In this document: positions 47,601 to 53,681 of the stretch, in pieces
How positions within the stretch are numbered: position 1 is the stretch's first letter
Layout of the letters: the number at the start of each line of letters is the position of its first letter
Source of the DNA: Candidatus Poribacteria bacterium
GTDB lineage: Bacteria > Poribacteria > WGA-4E > WGA-3G
DNA length: 64,000 nt
Assembly (NCBI GenBank): GCA_022827625.1
Contig: JAJEIE010000004.1
Coordinates: forward strand, 123,702-187,701
Direction: 5' to 3'
The notes under the pieces: model-generated
Databases searched by the model: none
Seen by the model: only the letters and a program-made list of their open reading frames with translations
What the model was told of the DNA's origin: nothing
Made by a program: the position numbers and the translations under genes

Positions 47601-47878
47601 TGACCAACTTCCCGAACCCCTTCAACCCGGAGACGTGGATACCGTATCAACTCGCCAAACCCGCAGAAGTTACGCTAACCATCTACGATATCCGAGGCGT
47701 TGTCGTGCGGGAGCTGAAGTTAGGGCATCAACCCGCCGGTTTCTATCACAATCGGAGCCGTGCGATCCATTGGGACGGCAGAAACGCCTTCGGTGAGAAA
47801 GTCGCAACGGGTGTCTATTTCTACACCCTCAAAGCCGGCAATTTCACTGCCACCCGCAAGCTATTGATACGGAAATAG
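35606..47878 (+). CDS. Giant secreted cadherin-LRR surface protein
   Basis: A 4090-residue exported protein. A signal peptide (about 1-28) is followed by 27 cadherin-like repeats of about 101 residues (32-2750), each with R(S/T)(I/V)AENT, ATDPDDDTLTY, LDYE(T/A)KSSYSV and DVDENRAPSF-type calcium-binding signatures. Then come an SDS22-like LRR block (2752-2955) with the leader RTQQVQDAIVAKVPGV, cadherins 28-29, LRR (3163-3345), cadherin 30, LRR (3452-3610), cadherin 31, LRR (3715-3870) and cadherin 32. The final 100 residues (NFPNPFNPETWIPYQL...GVYFYTLKAG) are a FlgD-like sorting tail. Probable calcium-stabilised adhesin. Confidence 0.95.
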   Translation: MISENKAYTLSIFLTILMVFCTYISGYANENSDPVFIDGARAIRSIAENTPAGVNIGAPVAATDADGDTLTYSKGWLDGMAFTVDSATGQIQTKAALDYETQKLYSFAIFADDGNGGKTVTSVTINVTDVDETPANSAPVFTDGTSATRSIAENTASGTNIGTAIAATDADNDTLTYTLEGTDASSFSIVSTSGQLQTKAALDYEAKSSYSVRITVSDSKLTDTIDVTINVSDVDENRAPSFAEGTSTTRSIAENTAADTNIGSAVAATDPDDDTLTYTLGGADAAAFSINNTTGQLQTRAALDYEAKSSYSVRITVSDSKLTDTIDVTINVTDVDENRAPSFTEGNRATRSVAENTGSGQDIGSAVAATDPDDDTLTYTLGGTDAAMFSIVSTSGQLQTNAALDYEAKSSYSVRITVSDSKLTDSIDVTINVTDVDENRAPSFTEGNRATRSVAENTGSGQDIGSAVAATDPDDDTLTYTLGGTDASSFSINSTTGQLRTRAALDYETKSSYSVRITVSDSKLTDTIDVTINVTDVDENRAPSFTEGNRATRSVAENTGSGQDIGSAVGATDPDTDDTLTYTLGGTDASSFSIVSTSGQLQTSAALNYESKSSYSVSVSVSDGNGGSDSIDVTINVTNVNEAPSFANSTATRSIAENTAANTNIGTAISATDPDTGDTLTYTLGGADAAAFRINSTNGRLKTRAALDYETKTSYSVRITVSDSELTDTIDVTVNVTDVDENRAPSFADGASTTRSVAENTAANTNIGSAVAATDPDDDTLTYTLGGTDAAMFRINSTNGQLKTRAALDYETKTSYSVRITVSDSELTDTIDVTVNVTDVDENRAPSFTDGSTTTRSIAENTAANTNIGSAVAATDPDDDTLTYTLGGTDAAAFSIVSTSGQLRTNAALNYESDASYSVRVSVSDGNGESDSIDVTINVTDVNEAPNFASSTATRSIAENTGSGEDIGSAVSATDPDDDTLTYTLGGTDASSFRINSTTGQLRTRAALDYEAKSSYSVTITVSDSKLTDSIDVTINVTDVDENRAPSFADGTSTTRSIAENTGPGQDIGSAVAATDPDDDTLTYILGGTDAAMFSIVSTSGQLQTNAALDYEAKSSYSVRITVSDAKLTDTIDVTINVTDVDENRAPAFTAGASTTRSVAENTAADTNIGSAISATDPDDDTLTYTLGGTDAASFSIVSTSGQLQTNAALNYESKSSYSVTVDVSDGNGGNDSIPVTISVTNVNESPIFASSTAIRSIAENTASGEDIGSAVTATDPDTGDTLTYSLSGTDASSFSIVSTSGQLQTNAALDYETKTSYSVRITASDSELTDSIDVTINVTDVDENRAPSFAEGTSTTRSVAENAAADTDIGSVVSATDPDDDTLTYTLGGTDAAAFSIVSTSGQLQTKASLDYETKSSYSVSVSVSDGNGGSDSIAVTINVTDVNENRAPTFTAGSSTTRSIAENTNSGVNIGSPVAATDADTSNTLTYTLGGTDAAMFGIVSTSGQLQTKAALNYESKSSYSVKVDVSDGNGGSDSIPVTISVTDVNEAPSFASSTATRSIAENTGSGQDIGSAVGATDPDAGDTLTYTLGGADAAAFSIVSTSGQLQTNVALDYETKSSYSVTVTATDDDTLSDTTTVTISVTNVNEAPNFATTTATRSIAENTAADTNIGAAITATDVDANTTLTYTLGGTDAASFSIVSTSGQLQTSAALDYETKTSYSVRITVSDSELTDTIDVTINVTDVDENRAPSFAEGTSTTRSIAENTAADTNIGSAVSATDPDDDTLTYTVGGADAASFSIVSTSGQLQTNAALDYESKSSYSVTVSVSDGNGGSDSIPVTISVTDVNEAPSFANSTATRSVAENTAADTNIGAAITATDVDANTTLTYTLGGTDADSFSIVSTSGQLQTNAALDYETKASYSVTVTATDGDNLSDTTTVTISITDVNEAPSFATDTAARSIAENTAADTNIGAAITATDVDANTTLTYTLGGTDAAAFSIDSTTGQLQTSAALDYETKTTYSVRITVSDSELTDTIDVTINVTDVDENRAPSFTEGTSTTRSVAENTAADTNIGSAVSATDPDDDTLTYTVGGTDAAMFSIDSTTGQLQTSAALDYETKTSYTVTITVSDTKLTDTINVTVNVTNVDENRAPAFADGASTTRSVAENTEADTNIGSAVSATDPDADDTLTYSLSGADAAAFSIDSTTGQLQTSGALDYETKTSYAVTITVSDSELTDTIDVTISVTDVNEAPSFATTTATRSIAENTAANTNIGAAITATDVDANTTLAYTLGGADAASFSIVSTSGQLQTNAALDYETKSSYSVTVTATDGDTLSDTITVTITVTNVDEAPSFTEGSSATRSVAENTAADTNIGTAVAATDPDTGDTLTYTLGGADAASFTINSTSGQLRTSGALDYETKTSYAVTITASDSELTDTIDVTISVTNVNEAPSFATTTATRSIAENTAADTNIGAAITATDVDANTTLTYSLGGADAASFSIVSTSGQLQTNTALDHETKASYAVTVTATDGGNLSDTITVTISVTDVNDAPNFATDTAIRSVAENTAAGTNIGSAVAATDPDTGDTLTYTLGGTDAASFSIVSTSGQLRTSTALDYETKTSYSVRITVSDTELTDTIDVTINVTNVNEAPSFTAGSTATRTIAENTASGTNIGTAVTATDVDANTTLTYTLGGTDAATFSIVSTSGQLQTSAALNYETKTSYSVKISVADGSGGSDTIDVTINVTDVYEPIIHRTQQVQDAIVAKVPGVNHADYVTVAHLAAITELNLSAESITSLKSGDFNELPALTTLYLDHNSISDISALAGLTALTDLDLSGNSISNISALAGLTKLTTLYLDFNSISNISALAGLTKLTYLSLSNNSISNISALAGLTKLTELYLSFNSISDISALEGLTKLTYLSLSDNSISDYGPLYRLLAAIAGIEGHPGLTFDINIPPVFTEGTGTTRSVAENTASGQDIGTAVAATDAEDDTLTYSLEGADADSFSMDTATGQLQTKAALDYETKSSYSVTVSVSDGNGGTDTIAVTINITDINDGSPPSFTEGTSTTRSVAENTPSGQDIGTAVAATDADNDTLTYSLGGTDADSFSMDTATGQLQTSGALDYETKSSYSVTVSVSDGNGGTDTIAVTINVTNVTVSTVSQRTQQVQDAIVAAVPDVYNADEVTPAHLAAITYLDLSYQNITSLKSGDFSGLTGLTDLSLSGNSISNISALSGLTTLTYLHLGDNSISNISALSGMTKLTELYLWSNSISNISALSGMTKLTRLELSNNTISNVSALERLTALTDLKLSNNSISDYNPLRRLLAAIDGIEDHPGFTLDINIPPVFTDGTSTRRYVAEYTPSGQDIGDPVSATDANKDSLTYSLEGTDADAFNIDSATGQLQTNAALRYQTKRSYSVTVSVDDGYSGTDTIAVTIYVTDVNEASITPVNRRTQEVQDAIVAEVPDADSADEVTVAHLAAITELDLSYFSITSLKSGDFSGLPSLTELNLDGNSISNISPLSGLTKLTKLYLSANSITNISVLRGLTKLTYLDLSWNSITSVSALERLTTLTTLNLSGNSISNYDPLRRLLTAIAGIEGHPGLTLDINIPPVFTEGTSTTRSVAEYTPPSQDIGDPVSATDADGEYLSYSLEGTDADSFSIHGSTGQLQTSASLHYQTKRSYSVTVSVDDGYEGGTDTIAVTIYVTNVNEALITPVNQRTQEVQDAIVGKVSGVDNADDVTPAHLAAIIDLSLRSKGITSLKSSDFSGLSNLANLDLSGNSISNISVLSGLTKLTELNLSDNSISNISVLSGLTKLTTLYLERNAISNVSALERLTKLTNLYLESNPISDYAPLRRLKKANPNIYISINIENNPPQFTQGTNTTRAIAEDAGFYTDIGEPISATDTDPYDTLTYRFAPEPFGTSDAEIFGIDPTSGQLYNYDELDYEEQTSYTVIVEVSDGNGGMDRITVTIYVRDVAGAAPSLETSTLIPNQTGLLTNFPNPFNPETWIPYQLAKPAEVTLTIYDIRGVVVRELKLGHQPAGFYHNRSRAIHWDGRNAFGEKVATGVYFYTLKAGNFTATRKLLIRK
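36040..43860 (+). repeat. Coding tandem repeats, about 303 bp
   Basis: Units of 297-309 bp encoding cadherin-like domains. Some neighbours are nearly identical at DNA level, for example the blocks starting near 36618, 36921 and 37224, which points to recent unequal exchange. The repeats also create long spurious antisense frames. Confidence 0.9.
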
Positions 47879-47898
47879 TTTTCAGTTAGCTTCGGTTC

Positions 47899-47986
47899 GT
47901 AGTAGTGCGATTCATCGCACGTCTGGTTAATGCGAAGCCGTGTAATAACAAATAGCTTCGGTTCGTAGTAGTGCGATTCATCGCAC
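47899..47986. repeat. Two forward REPs after the giant gene
   Basis: GTAGTAG with GTGCGAT-TC-ATCGCAC at 47899-47921 and 47964-47986, each preceded by TAGCTTCGGTTC. They lie within 110 bp of the stop codon. Confidence 0.85.
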
Positions 47987-48002
47987 GTCATACGAAAAAA
48001 TC

Positions 48003-48075
48003 TTTCAGTTATCAGTTATCAGTTAAGAGGGAACCGCATGCCTCACATTTCCCTCTTAACCAACAACCAACAACC
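48003..48075. repeat. Heptad-arm palindrome, clearest copy
   Basis: TTTCAGTTATCAGTTATCAG, then TTAAGAGGGAA, a 14-nt loop, TTCCCTCTTAA, then CCAACAACCAACAACCC. The core stem is 11 bp and perfect; both arms show 7-bp period. Confidence 0.75.
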
Positions 48076-48220
48076 CATCCTTGACATGCGCTAAATCGCC
48101 CTCCTATCGTACCGCAAACTGTTAGTTTGCGTGTTCTCCGGTCCCTCTACACAAACTCCCATTTTGTGCTACAAGTGTTTCCATATTTTCGGGGTTTACC
48201 ATACTTCGGTAATTTCAAAA

Positions 48221-48340
48221 CGTGCGATAAATCGCACTACTACGAGCCCACCGTTTGTAATAGGTCAATTCCTGTTTGTAGTAGGGCAATTCATTGCCCG
48301 TTCTTTCAAGCCTCCCCGTTAGTAGTAGGGCAATTCTGCG
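48221..48340. repeat. Mixed REP cluster
   Basis: An inverted GTGCGAT-type REP ends in CTACTAC (48221-48243), a partial copy follows, then a forward GGGCAAT-type REP at 48278-48300 and a truncated one near 48320. The rest of the gap to 48600 holds fragments and a 22-bp repeat at 48367-48388; I see no gene there. Confidence 0.8.
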
Positions 48341-48610
48341 GCGTACTCGCCCCGGTTCATGCCCATAAGGCATGAATACCGTTGATTCATGCGAAGTGCA
48401 TTATTGCCCGTTTCCACCTTAAAAATTCATTGCCCGTTTCCACCTCAAAATCGAACCCCTCCCCATAAAGTCGCGTTTTTCCTTGCATTTGTGTCACAAC
48501 TTATGCTAAACTATAGCAAATTACCACAAAAACTCGAGTGTGGGCAACATCTACAACAGACAGAAATGTAGAATCGCTGGCGCGACCCGCCCTCGCGAAA
48601 AAATAAATTA

Positions 48611-48640
48611 TTCGCAAAATTGTGGAAAGTGTGGTAAACT
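48611..48640 (+). promoter_or_regulatory. Candidate promoter of the proteasome locus
   Basis: TTCGCA (48611-48616), 18 bp, TAAACT (48635-48640) preceded by GTGG as in the rRNA promoters of this window. A second candidate is TTGCAT (48483-48488), 18 bp, TAAACT (48507-48512). Confidence 0.4.
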
Positions 48641-48682
48641 TTGTCGTAAAGTCATCCGTTCCTGTCTGAGGAGACGTTCAAA

Positions 48683-50503
48683 ATGTACGATAAGAAGAAA
48701 CGTAAAATTGTTGACGCAAACCCCGACACGCGTGACATGTTTGCTGACCATGACGAGGAACTCGAAGAAGAACTCACGCCTGAAGAAGAGGAAGCGAGTT
48801 CCGGTTACACATTGCAACTGATTCACCACATTATTGCCGAGACCCCTGTGGACGACCGCCGCCGTCGGTGGCTCCTGGAACTTCGGCGTTCGATCCTCAG
48901 CGATGAAGGTGAATTTCGTGAAAGAATCCACGCCATTCAGCAGGAAGCACTCCGTATCCACGCCGAGATGGAGGCACAAATCGAGAAACTTACCTCACCT
49001 GCGAATCGTATCGGTACATTACTCGGATTGCCCAAAGAAGACATCGCCCGTGTGATCGTCGGCGGTTCCGAATACTACGCCAACCTCGATACACAACTGG
49101 ATCCGAAAACCCTCAAAAAGGGGTTTAGCGTCCTACTCAACGAGGCGTACGTCGTCGTCGGGGAACTCGGATACAACGACGCCGGGCCCATCGCAAAAAT
49201 AGCCGATGTCATGCCAGATGGACGGCTCCGTATCGGTCAAGAACCCAACGCCCAATCAATTATCCTTGAACGCTCCACCGACCTCGCTGATACAAAACTG
49301 AAACCCGGTGATGAAGTACGGATTGACTCCAACTCCCGCGTTGCCCTCGAATATCTCGCTGCGCAAGAAACGGATGCTTATGCACTTGAGGCTGTCCCCG
49401 ACATCCCTTGGTCGAAGGTCGGCGGACTTGACGAGACCATCCAAAGAATTAAGGACACCATTGAACTCCCAATCCTGCATCCTGAACTCTTTGAGCGATT
49501 CCAATATAGCGCACCGAAGGGTTTTCTACTCCATGGACCTCCAGGGTGCGGAAAAACGCTCATCGGGAAAGCGACTGCCTATAACTTGACGCAGCGCCTC
49601 CGAAAAGAGAGCGGCGAGGATATTGAAGGCTGTTTCCTTCATATTAAGGGTCCCGAGATCCTCAATATGTGGCTCGGTGAATCTGAACGGAAGGTACGAG
49701 AGATTTTTCAGATCGCCCGTGAGAAAAAGGATGAAGGCAAATTGGCGTTTGTCTTTATAGATGAGGCGGAATCCATCTTAGGCACGCGACGCGCCCTGAG
49801 ATCCCATAGTATCTCTAATACGCTCGTACCGATGTTCTGTGCAGAGATGGACGGCATTGAGTCTTTACAGGATGTCGTTATTATCCTCGCCACAAACCGA
49901 CCCGATCTAATTGATCCCGCCATTCTACGCCCCGGACGGATTGATAGAAAAATTAAAGTAACCCGTCCAGATGCAGAAGCCGCCAAGGACATTTTCCGTA
50001 TCTATCTCACACCAGAACTCCCGATTGCGGCAGAAGAACTCCTTAATACTGCAGACGACGAGAGTTCAACAGACGCAGTACCAGATCTGATTCCTGCTGA
50101 GAAGGCTGTCGAAGACCTCATTGCACAAATCGTTGATGAAATGTTCCGTGAGAACGAGGAAAACCGGTTCCTTGAAGTCGCGCTCCGAAGCGGGCGACGC
50201 GATATCCTCTATCGCGGACATCTCTGTAGCGGCGCAATTATTGAGTCAATCGTACAGCGAGCGAAGGAATCCGCACTCAAACGCGCAATTCAGAATCCTG
50301 AGAAGGAGAGCGGTATCTCACGCGCAGACCTCTTAGACGCACTTGCCGCCGAGTATCGCGAAAGCGAAATCTTCCCACCCACGGAAGCAACCGAAGATTG
50401 GCTCAAACTCCTTGACTACGATCCCGCAAATGTCGTCAAGGTTACGCCTATCAAATCTGAAAAACAGGAGCGACGCAAGACTTCAGGATCCCGCGTGATT
50501 TAG
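48683..50503 (+). CDS. arc: Proteasome-associated AAA ATPase (ARC/Mpa)
   Basis: A 606-residue hexameric ATPase that recognises Pup/UBact-tagged proteins and feeds them to the 20S proteasome. The acidic N-terminus is followed by a coiled coil (about 65-105) that would bind the tag, OB-type domains (about 110-230), and the AAA module. Walker A is GPPGCGKT at 285-292 and Walker B is FVFIDEAES with D360/E361; ATNRPDLIDPAILRPGRIDR carries the arginine finger. The C-terminus ends SGSRVI and lacks the penultimate tyrosine (QYL) used by actinobacterial Mpa to dock on the proteasome. It is first in the locus and 128 bp before dop. Confidence 0.94.
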   Translation: MYDKKKRKIVDANPDTRDMFADHDEELEEELTPEEEEASSGYTLQLIHHIIAETPVDDRRRRWLLELRRSILSDEGEFRERIHAIQQEALRIHAEMEAQIEKLTSPANRIGTLLGLPKEDIARVIVGGSEYYANLDTQLDPKTLKKGFSVLLNEAYVVVGELGYNDAGPIAKIADVMPDGRLRIGQEPNAQSIILERSTDLADTKLKPGDEVRIDSNSRVALEYLAAQETDAYALEAVPDIPWSKVGGLDETIQRIKDTIELPILHPELFERFQYSAPKGFLLHGPPGCGKTLIGKATAYNLTQRLRKESGEDIEGCFLHIKGPEILNMWLGESERKVREIFQIAREKKDEGKLAFVFIDEAESILGTRRALRSHSISNTLVPMFCAEMDGIESLQDVVIILATNRPDLIDPAILRPGRIDRKIKVTRPDAEAAKDIFRIYLTPELPIAAEELLNTADDESSTDAVPDLIPAEKAVEDLIAQIVDEMFRENEENRFLEVALRSGRRDILYRGHLCSGAIIESIVQRAKESALKRAIQNPEKESGISRADLLDALAAEYRESEIFPPTEATEDWLKLLDYDPANVVKVTPIKSEKQERRKTSGSRVI

Positions 50504-50631
50504 ATGTTTTAACTAAGGTGCTTGTGGGTTTTACTATAAAGCACCTGTTTTTTAGATCATCAAAGGTTTCTTAACGATTGGAGATCTGCAAGAACAACGG
50601 ACGCAGCAGCTCAGATTCAATAATTAAAAAT

Positions 50632-52161
50632 ATGGAAAGACTTTTTGGAATTGAAACGGAATACGGGATTACACTTGAAAATGAGTCGAACCTTGATGCC
50701 GTTAAGCAGTCAATTGAGTTGATAAAGAGTTATCGGCAAGAAGATTTTCGACCGGTGTGGGACTACCGTGGGGAAGACCCGTTTCGAGATGAACGCGGTT
50801 TTCGGGCAGACGCGCTCTCCAACCATCCCGATGAGAAGGAGGAAGCGGCACGCGACCGCGAACGCAACAAGAAAAATCGGCTCTCTTTCGCTGAGATTAA
50901 GAGCGATCACATACTCGCGAACGGCGCACGCCTTTACAATGACCATGCACATCCGGAGTATTCCACGCCCGAATGTAAAAGTCTGTTTGAACTCGTCGCG
51001 CACGATAAAGCCGGCGAACGTATCCTACAGCGCTGCGCTGAAACCCGCAGTGAGCACCTCGGAAAACGCGTGCTGCTTTACAAAAATAATACCGATTTGC
51101 ACGGGCATAGTTACGGGTGCCACGATAACTATCTCATGGCGCGGGCTGTCCCGTTTGAGAAACTCAAACAGGGCATCATGCCTTTCTTTATCACGCGTCA
51201 AATCTTCGCCGGGGCAGGGAAACTCGGCATCGAAACGGAAGCCGGACTCGCAACGGCAGGACACTATCAACTCTCTCAGCGTTCGGATTTCTTTCACGTT
51301 GAGGCAAGCGTCGATACCATGCACAACCGTCCTATTGTTAACACCCGGGACGAACCGCATGCCGATCCGGCGAAATATCGCAGACTCCACGGGATTGCTG
51401 GCGACGCAAATATGTCTGAGTACGCAACCGCACTCAAAGTCGGAACAACCGCGCTCGTCATTACATTGATTGAACAGGACAAGATTCCTGAGAGTCTCAT
51501 ACTCGCAAATCCGATTGATACAATCAAAACTGTATCGCATGATCAGACGTATCGCTGGATCGTGATGACGGCAGACGGGAAGACGATGTCGGCTATTGAC
51601 CATCAGCGCCAGTACCTGGCACTCGCACAGAAGCATCTCAGCGGGAGCGAGGTTACCGCGTCCCTACCTGAAACTGACTGGGTGCTCACTGAATGGGAAG
51701 ATACCCTCAACGCACTTGAAAGGGATCCCATGACACTCGTTGACCGGCTGGATTGGGTGGCGAAGAAATGGCTACTACAAACTTTCGCGGAGGAAGAAGA
51801 CATTCCTTGGAACGACGCATGGCTCCAGAGCTTGGATTTAGAGTACCACAACATCAATCCAGACGAAGGACTATACTATGGGTTCCCGATGCGCCGCCTC
51901 GTCACTGACGAACAGATCGAGGCAGCCCTTCATAATCCGCCGTCTGGCACGCGGGCTTATTTCCGAGGTCGTGCTGTCGATCGGTTCAGTGCCGCTATAA
52001 AAGCGATCCAGTGGGATAGCATTACCTTCACCATCAAGGGACGCACGCATGAGGTCAATCTCAACGCACTCGCCGATGCAGAGATCGCACGTCGGTATAA
52101 CCAGACGCTCGATGAATCGCCTGATGTTGGAACACTTATTAAAAAATTGCGTTTATCTTAA
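50632..52161 (+). CDS. dop: Dop, depupylase/deamidase of the Pup-like modifier
   Basis: A 509-residue glutamine-synthetase-like enzyme that removes the modifier from targets and, where needed, deamidates its C-terminal Gln. The start 50632 gives the conserved N-terminus MERLFGIETEYGI; the frame reaches 50578 but without family similarity. Dop-type features are the inserted loop (about 45-85, RDERGF...), GARLYNDHAHPEYSTPEC, SYGCHDNYLMAR, INTRDEPHADPAKYRRLH and NPPSGTRAYFRG near the end. These separate it from the PafA at 55328. Because the UBact here already ends in Glu, its main role should be depupylation. Confidence 0.93.
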   Translation: MERLFGIETEYGITLENESNLDAVKQSIELIKSYRQEDFRPVWDYRGEDPFRDERGFRADALSNHPDEKEEAARDRERNKKNRLSFAEIKSDHILANGARLYNDHAHPEYSTPECKSLFELVAHDKAGERILQRCAETRSEHLGKRVLLYKNNTDLHGHSYGCHDNYLMARAVPFEKLKQGIMPFFITRQIFAGAGKLGIETEAGLATAGHYQLSQRSDFFHVEASVDTMHNRPIVNTRDEPHADPAKYRRLHGIAGDANMSEYATALKVGTTALVITLIEQDKIPESLILANPIDTIKTVSHDQTYRWIVMTADGKTMSAIDHQRQYLALAQKHLSGSEVTASLPETDWVLTEWEDTLNALERDPMTLVDRLDWVAKKWLLQTFAEEEDIPWNDAWLQSLDLEYHNINPDEGLYYGFPMRRLVTDEQIEAALHNPPSGTRAYFRGRAVDRFSAAIKAIQWDSITFTIKGRTHEVNLNALADAEIARRYNQTLDESPDVGTLIKKLRLS

Positions 52162-52202
52162 GGGTTGTCAGTTAACCAATAACTAACAACTAACAACCAC
52201 CA
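52160..52202. repeat. Short heptad-arm palindrome
   Basis: GGTTGTCAGTTAACC is followed by AATAACTAACAACTAACAACC, with 7-bp period on the right arm. It lies between dop and the UBact gene. Confidence 0.55.
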
Positions 52203-52217
52203 AAAAGGAGGCATAAA

Positions 52218-52415
52218 ATGGCGACCAAACTTATTGCGCAGCTTGAACGCAAGCAGCGAGACACAAAGCCGATCGGACCCGGTGATGGCGATGATAATAG
52301 CGACGGACCGAAACGCCAGAAAGTCAGCAAACCCGATACCCAAGAACTCCTCAAACGGATGCGTAGGGTTGACAAAGATCAGTCCCGTCGTTACCGACAG
52401 AGAACCGGTGAATAG
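52218..52415 (+). CDS. ubact: Prokaryotic ubiquitin-like protein UBact (Pup-like)
   Basis: A 65-residue, highly charged, largely disordered modifier. The second half (about 40-60, TQELLKRMRRVDKDQSRRY) is a probable helix for binding the ARC coiled coil. The C-terminus is RYRQRTGE: the terminal Glu is the residue PafA would join to substrate lysines, and T-G-E rather than the G-G-(Q/E) of Pup matches the UBact group found outside actinobacteria. It has a strong ribosome binding site (AAGGAGG) 6 nt before the ATG and sits between dop and prcB, the usual place. It is short enough to be missed by automatic annotation. Confidence 0.92.
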   Translation: MATKLIAQLERKQRDTKPIGPGDGDDNSDGPKRQKVSKPDTQELLKRMRRVDKDQSRRYRQRTGE

Positions 52416-52522
52416 GATCGGCTATCAACAAAGAAGCCATCAGGTCGCTGCGCTTTCAGCCTAACAACCAATAACCAAAAGCGCAGCGTACTAACAGCCA
52501 ATAACCATTCTAAAATACGAAA

Positions 52523-53344
52523 ATGTCAATTAAAAACACAATAAACCACAAAGGAGACTTTCTCAGTCTCTTGCAGCATGCGAACTATCCCCTACAGATC
52601 GGTTTACCATCTGAAACGCAGCACCACGCAGATATCGAGATCGCACACAGCACCACTGTTGTTGCTGTCCGCTATCGAGATGGGGTTATGATTGCTGGTG
52701 ACCGGCGTGCCACTGCCGGCACTGCCGTCATCTATGACCGTGCTGAGAAAGTCTTACAGATTGATAGGCATTCTGTGCTTGCTATTTCTGGGTCACCGGC
52801 GATCGCTTATGAGATCGCGCGGATACTTGAGCATTCGTTTCAATACTTTCGTCGCAGTCAACTCCAAGAGTTGAGCCTCGAAGGCAAGCTCCGGATGCTG
52901 TCACGACTCATTCGCGACAACTTGGCAATGGCACTCCAAGGCATTGGCGGTGTTATTCCGATTTTTGCCCTCTATGATTTGGAGGCACCTGAGGCGGAGA
53001 ACGGCGGTAAGATTTTTTTCTATGATGCGCTCGGCGCCCACTTTGAGAACGTCAACTTCGCCACAACCGGTTCTGGCTCCATCTGGATTCGCGGTGTGCT
53101 ACGCTATCTTTCTCGTTTTGGGGAGACACCCTTACAGGAGATGGATGAACGGCAGGCAACCATCACGATCTTGCGACTCTTAGATACCGCGAGCGAGTAT
53201 GATGCCGCAACCAGTGGTTACAACGCACGGGCACAAATCTTCCCAACCATCAAGACTGTAACGCGCACCGGGGTCGAAACCCTCTCCGACGAGAACTTAA
53301 CCGAATCTTACGCCGAAGCACAACCAGAGGCAGATGGTAATTAG
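52523..53344 (+). CDS. prcB: 20S proteasome beta subunit
   Basis: A 273-residue catalytic subunit of the bacterial 20S proteasome. A 43-residue propeptide precedes the catalytic threonine T44 (HS/TTVVAVRYRDGVMIAGDRR). With T44 as position 1, D60 is the conserved Asp17 and K76 (RAEKVLQ) is Lys33, so the active site is complete. SGSGSIW-like (TTGSGSIWI) and late strands fit the family. The residue before the threonine is Ser rather than the common Gly. It is followed by a 337-bp gap full of repeats before prcA, whereas these two genes usually abut. Confidence 0.94.
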   Translation: MSIKNTINHKGDFLSLLQHANYPLQIGLPSETQHHADIEIAHSTTVVAVRYRDGVMIAGDRRATAGTAVIYDRAEKVLQIDRHSVLAISGSPAIAYEIARILEHSFQYFRRSQLQELSLEGKLRMLSRLIRDNLAMALQGIGGVIPIFALYDLEAPEAENGGKIFFYDALGAHFENVNFATTGSGSIWIRGVLRYLSRFGETPLQEMDERQATITILRLLDTASEYDAATSGYNARAQIFPTIKTVTRTGVETLSDENLTESYAEAQPEADGN

Positions 53345-53681
53345 TAATTAGTTGTTAGTAATTAGTTGTTAGTCAGAGGATATTTGTAACGACTAATGTC
53401 CTCCTGTTATGAGTTCTTAAGTTCGTAGTAGGGCGATTCATCGCCCGTTTGAAAACCAGCAACCAACAACCAATAACCATTTCGTAGTAGTGCGATTCAT
53501 CACCCGTTATGAGTTCTTAAGTTCGTAGTAGGGCAATTCATTGCCCGTTCAACAACCAACAACCATTTCCAAACTGAGAGGAGCCATCAGTTTTCAATTG
53601 TTAGTCACTCGTTTATGGCACAGAAAGCGTCTGTAACCGTTACACGCTTAACTGACAACCAATAACTGATAACCATTTCCA
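53345..53681. repeat. Repeat-filled gap between prcB and prcA
   Basis: It contains three forward REPs: 53425-53447 (stem GGGCGAT/ATCGCCC), 53484-53506 (GTGCGAT/ATCACCC, imperfect) and 53525-53547 (GGGCAAT/ATTGCCC). Heptad-arm elements lie on both sides (ATTAGTTGTTAGTAATTAG near 53343; TTAACTGACAACCAATAACTG near 53650). No gene seen. Confidence 0.8.

Noticed and set aside
48127..48571. Small open frames before the proteasome locus
   Set aside because: They run through REP and other repeat fragments and lack binding sites and family signal.
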